From the NCBI GenBank assembly GCA_944384525.1, contig CALWTR010000044.1, positions 1 to 56,886 of the forward strand: 56,886 bases of DNA, read 5' to 3'. The notes below the pieces were generated by a model, which had not been told where the DNA came from, ran no database searches, and saw only the letters and a list, made by a program, of their open reading frames with translations. The stretch is from an uncultured Clostridia bacterium. Lineage in GTDB: Bacteria > Bacillota > Clostridia > Oscillospirales > CAG-272. Both the position numbers and the translations under genes were made by a program. Below, piece by piece: positions 56,424-56,886 of the stretch; the stretch's first letter is position 1; every line of letters starts with the position of its first letter.

Positions 56424-56886
56424 TTAAAGGCCTTTAACAAACTCTTTAAGGAAACTAACATATTGTTCGCCTATTTCGGGATGAGATACGGCGGCGGCCG
56501 TATTAGCCATCATGAATCCCAGCTTAGACCCCATATCATATCGCGTTCCTTCAAATTCCAGCGCGGTAACACCGCTTTTTCTGGCTGAAATCGCCATAGC
56601 GTCAGTCAATTGTATCTCATTGTTCGCACCCGGGGCAAGCCCGTCGATTATATCGAAAATATCAGGGGTAAGAAGTACCCGGCCGAGTATAGAAAGATTG
56701 GAAAACTCCTCGCCGGGGCGCGGCTTTTCTATCATATCGTCACAAAAATATTCTCGCTCGCTACCTGGAATGCTCTCCACTTTCAATGAGCAATATCGGC
56801 AAAGCTGATCCGCTGGCACGCGGTTTACTCCGACCACCGGCCTTCCGTACCTTTCAAAACTGTCCATGAGCTGTTTGCAGACCGGT
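56424..56886 (-). CDS. galU: UTP-glucose-1-phosphate uridylyltransferase, C-terminal part (5' end outside window)
   Basis: Makes UDP-glucose for envelope glycans. The frame is open to the right edge, so only the C-terminal 153 codons are visible. Seen: KQLMDSFERYGRPVVGVNRV, DMIEKPRPGEEFSNL, LLTPDIFDIIDGLAPGANNE, QLTDAMAI and the conserved end FEGTRYDMGSKLGFMMANTA with HPEIG, all diagnostic of bacterial GalU. A Met at 56867 is internal, not the start. It is followed by rimI-tsaD on the same strand after a 150-nt gap with weak hairpins. Confidence 0.93.
   Translation of the reverse strand, partial: PVCKQLMDSFERYGRPVVGVNRVPADQLCRYCSLKVESIPGSEREYFCDDMIEKPRPGEEFSNLSILGRVLLTPDIFDIIDGLAPGANNEIQLTDAMAISARKSGVTALEFEGTRYDMGSKLGFMMANTAAAVSHPEIGEQYVSFLKEFVKGL

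Overview
This window reads as chromosomal DNA of a spore-forming, anaerobic, low-to-mid GC Gram-positive bacterium of the class Clostridia. The evidence is gene content: both dipicolinate synthase subunits and a SpoVAF/GerA-family protein (sporulation), pyruvate:ferredoxin oxidoreductase (anaerobic metabolism), Rex, RNase M5, GreA, and a DnaD/DnaI-type replication-initiation pair. There are several lipoproteins with Firmicutes-style lipoboxes, and no outer-membrane genes. The promoters I can read are standard sigma-A boxes (TTGACA / TATAAT, 16-18 bp apart), and Shine-Dalgarno (SD) sequences are mostly GGAGG-like. Order or genus cannot be fixed from the sequence alone; an uncultured gut or rumen lineage is plausible.

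Layout. 1-10274 (minus strand): a housekeeping block. The order of transcription is a YfhO-like membrane protein, ribF, prmA, rsmE, then a PucR/CdaR-type regulator with its own promoter, an S41 protease, greA and lysS. lysS carries an extra C-terminal tRNA-binding domain and runs off the left edge. 10275-15778 (plus): an MFS transporter, a membrane-anchored glycerophosphodiesterase, an RlmL-like RNA methyltransferase and spoVAF. 15779-16579: tRNA-Gln(CUG), followed by an accessory-looking patch with heptad inverted repeats, a tRNA-like remnant, hairpins and a decayed reading frame. 16580-22007: a heparinase II/III-like protein, a ThrE-type exporter, then tagO and trpS on the minus strand. 22008-27680: nifJ (PFOR) and a lipoprotein, each with a clear promoter and terminator. 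27684-30809: a small catabolic module (Gfo/Idh/MocA oxidoreductase and TIM-barrel isomerase) opposite an AraC regulator, with a 24-bp tandem direct repeat between them.

30823-35704: a small membrane protein facing the U32-maf-nth-RNase M5 group, with two promoters that point at each other. 35705-43653: a five-gene operon for a gliding-type (Gld) ABC exporter. It has an ATPase, a permease, two tandem GldG-like proteins and a very large DUF4340-like protein. 43913-47728: two related lipoproteins built like extracytoplasmic trigger factors, on either side of rnhA. 47800-49616: a Cys-tailed mini membrane protein opposite dpaA-dpaB. 49617-51995: two separate families of short structured repeats around an APC-like permease. 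51996-56886 (minus): galU (5' end missing), rimI, tsaD, rex, dnaD and dnaI.

The most interesting unexplained items are the paired trigger-factor lipoproteins with a structured mRNA leader beside the Gld-type ABC operon, the tandem structured repeat after dpaB, the LysRS/tRNA-binding-domain fusion, and the facing promoters at 31398-31496. No CRISPR array, phage or intact insertion sequence was seen.
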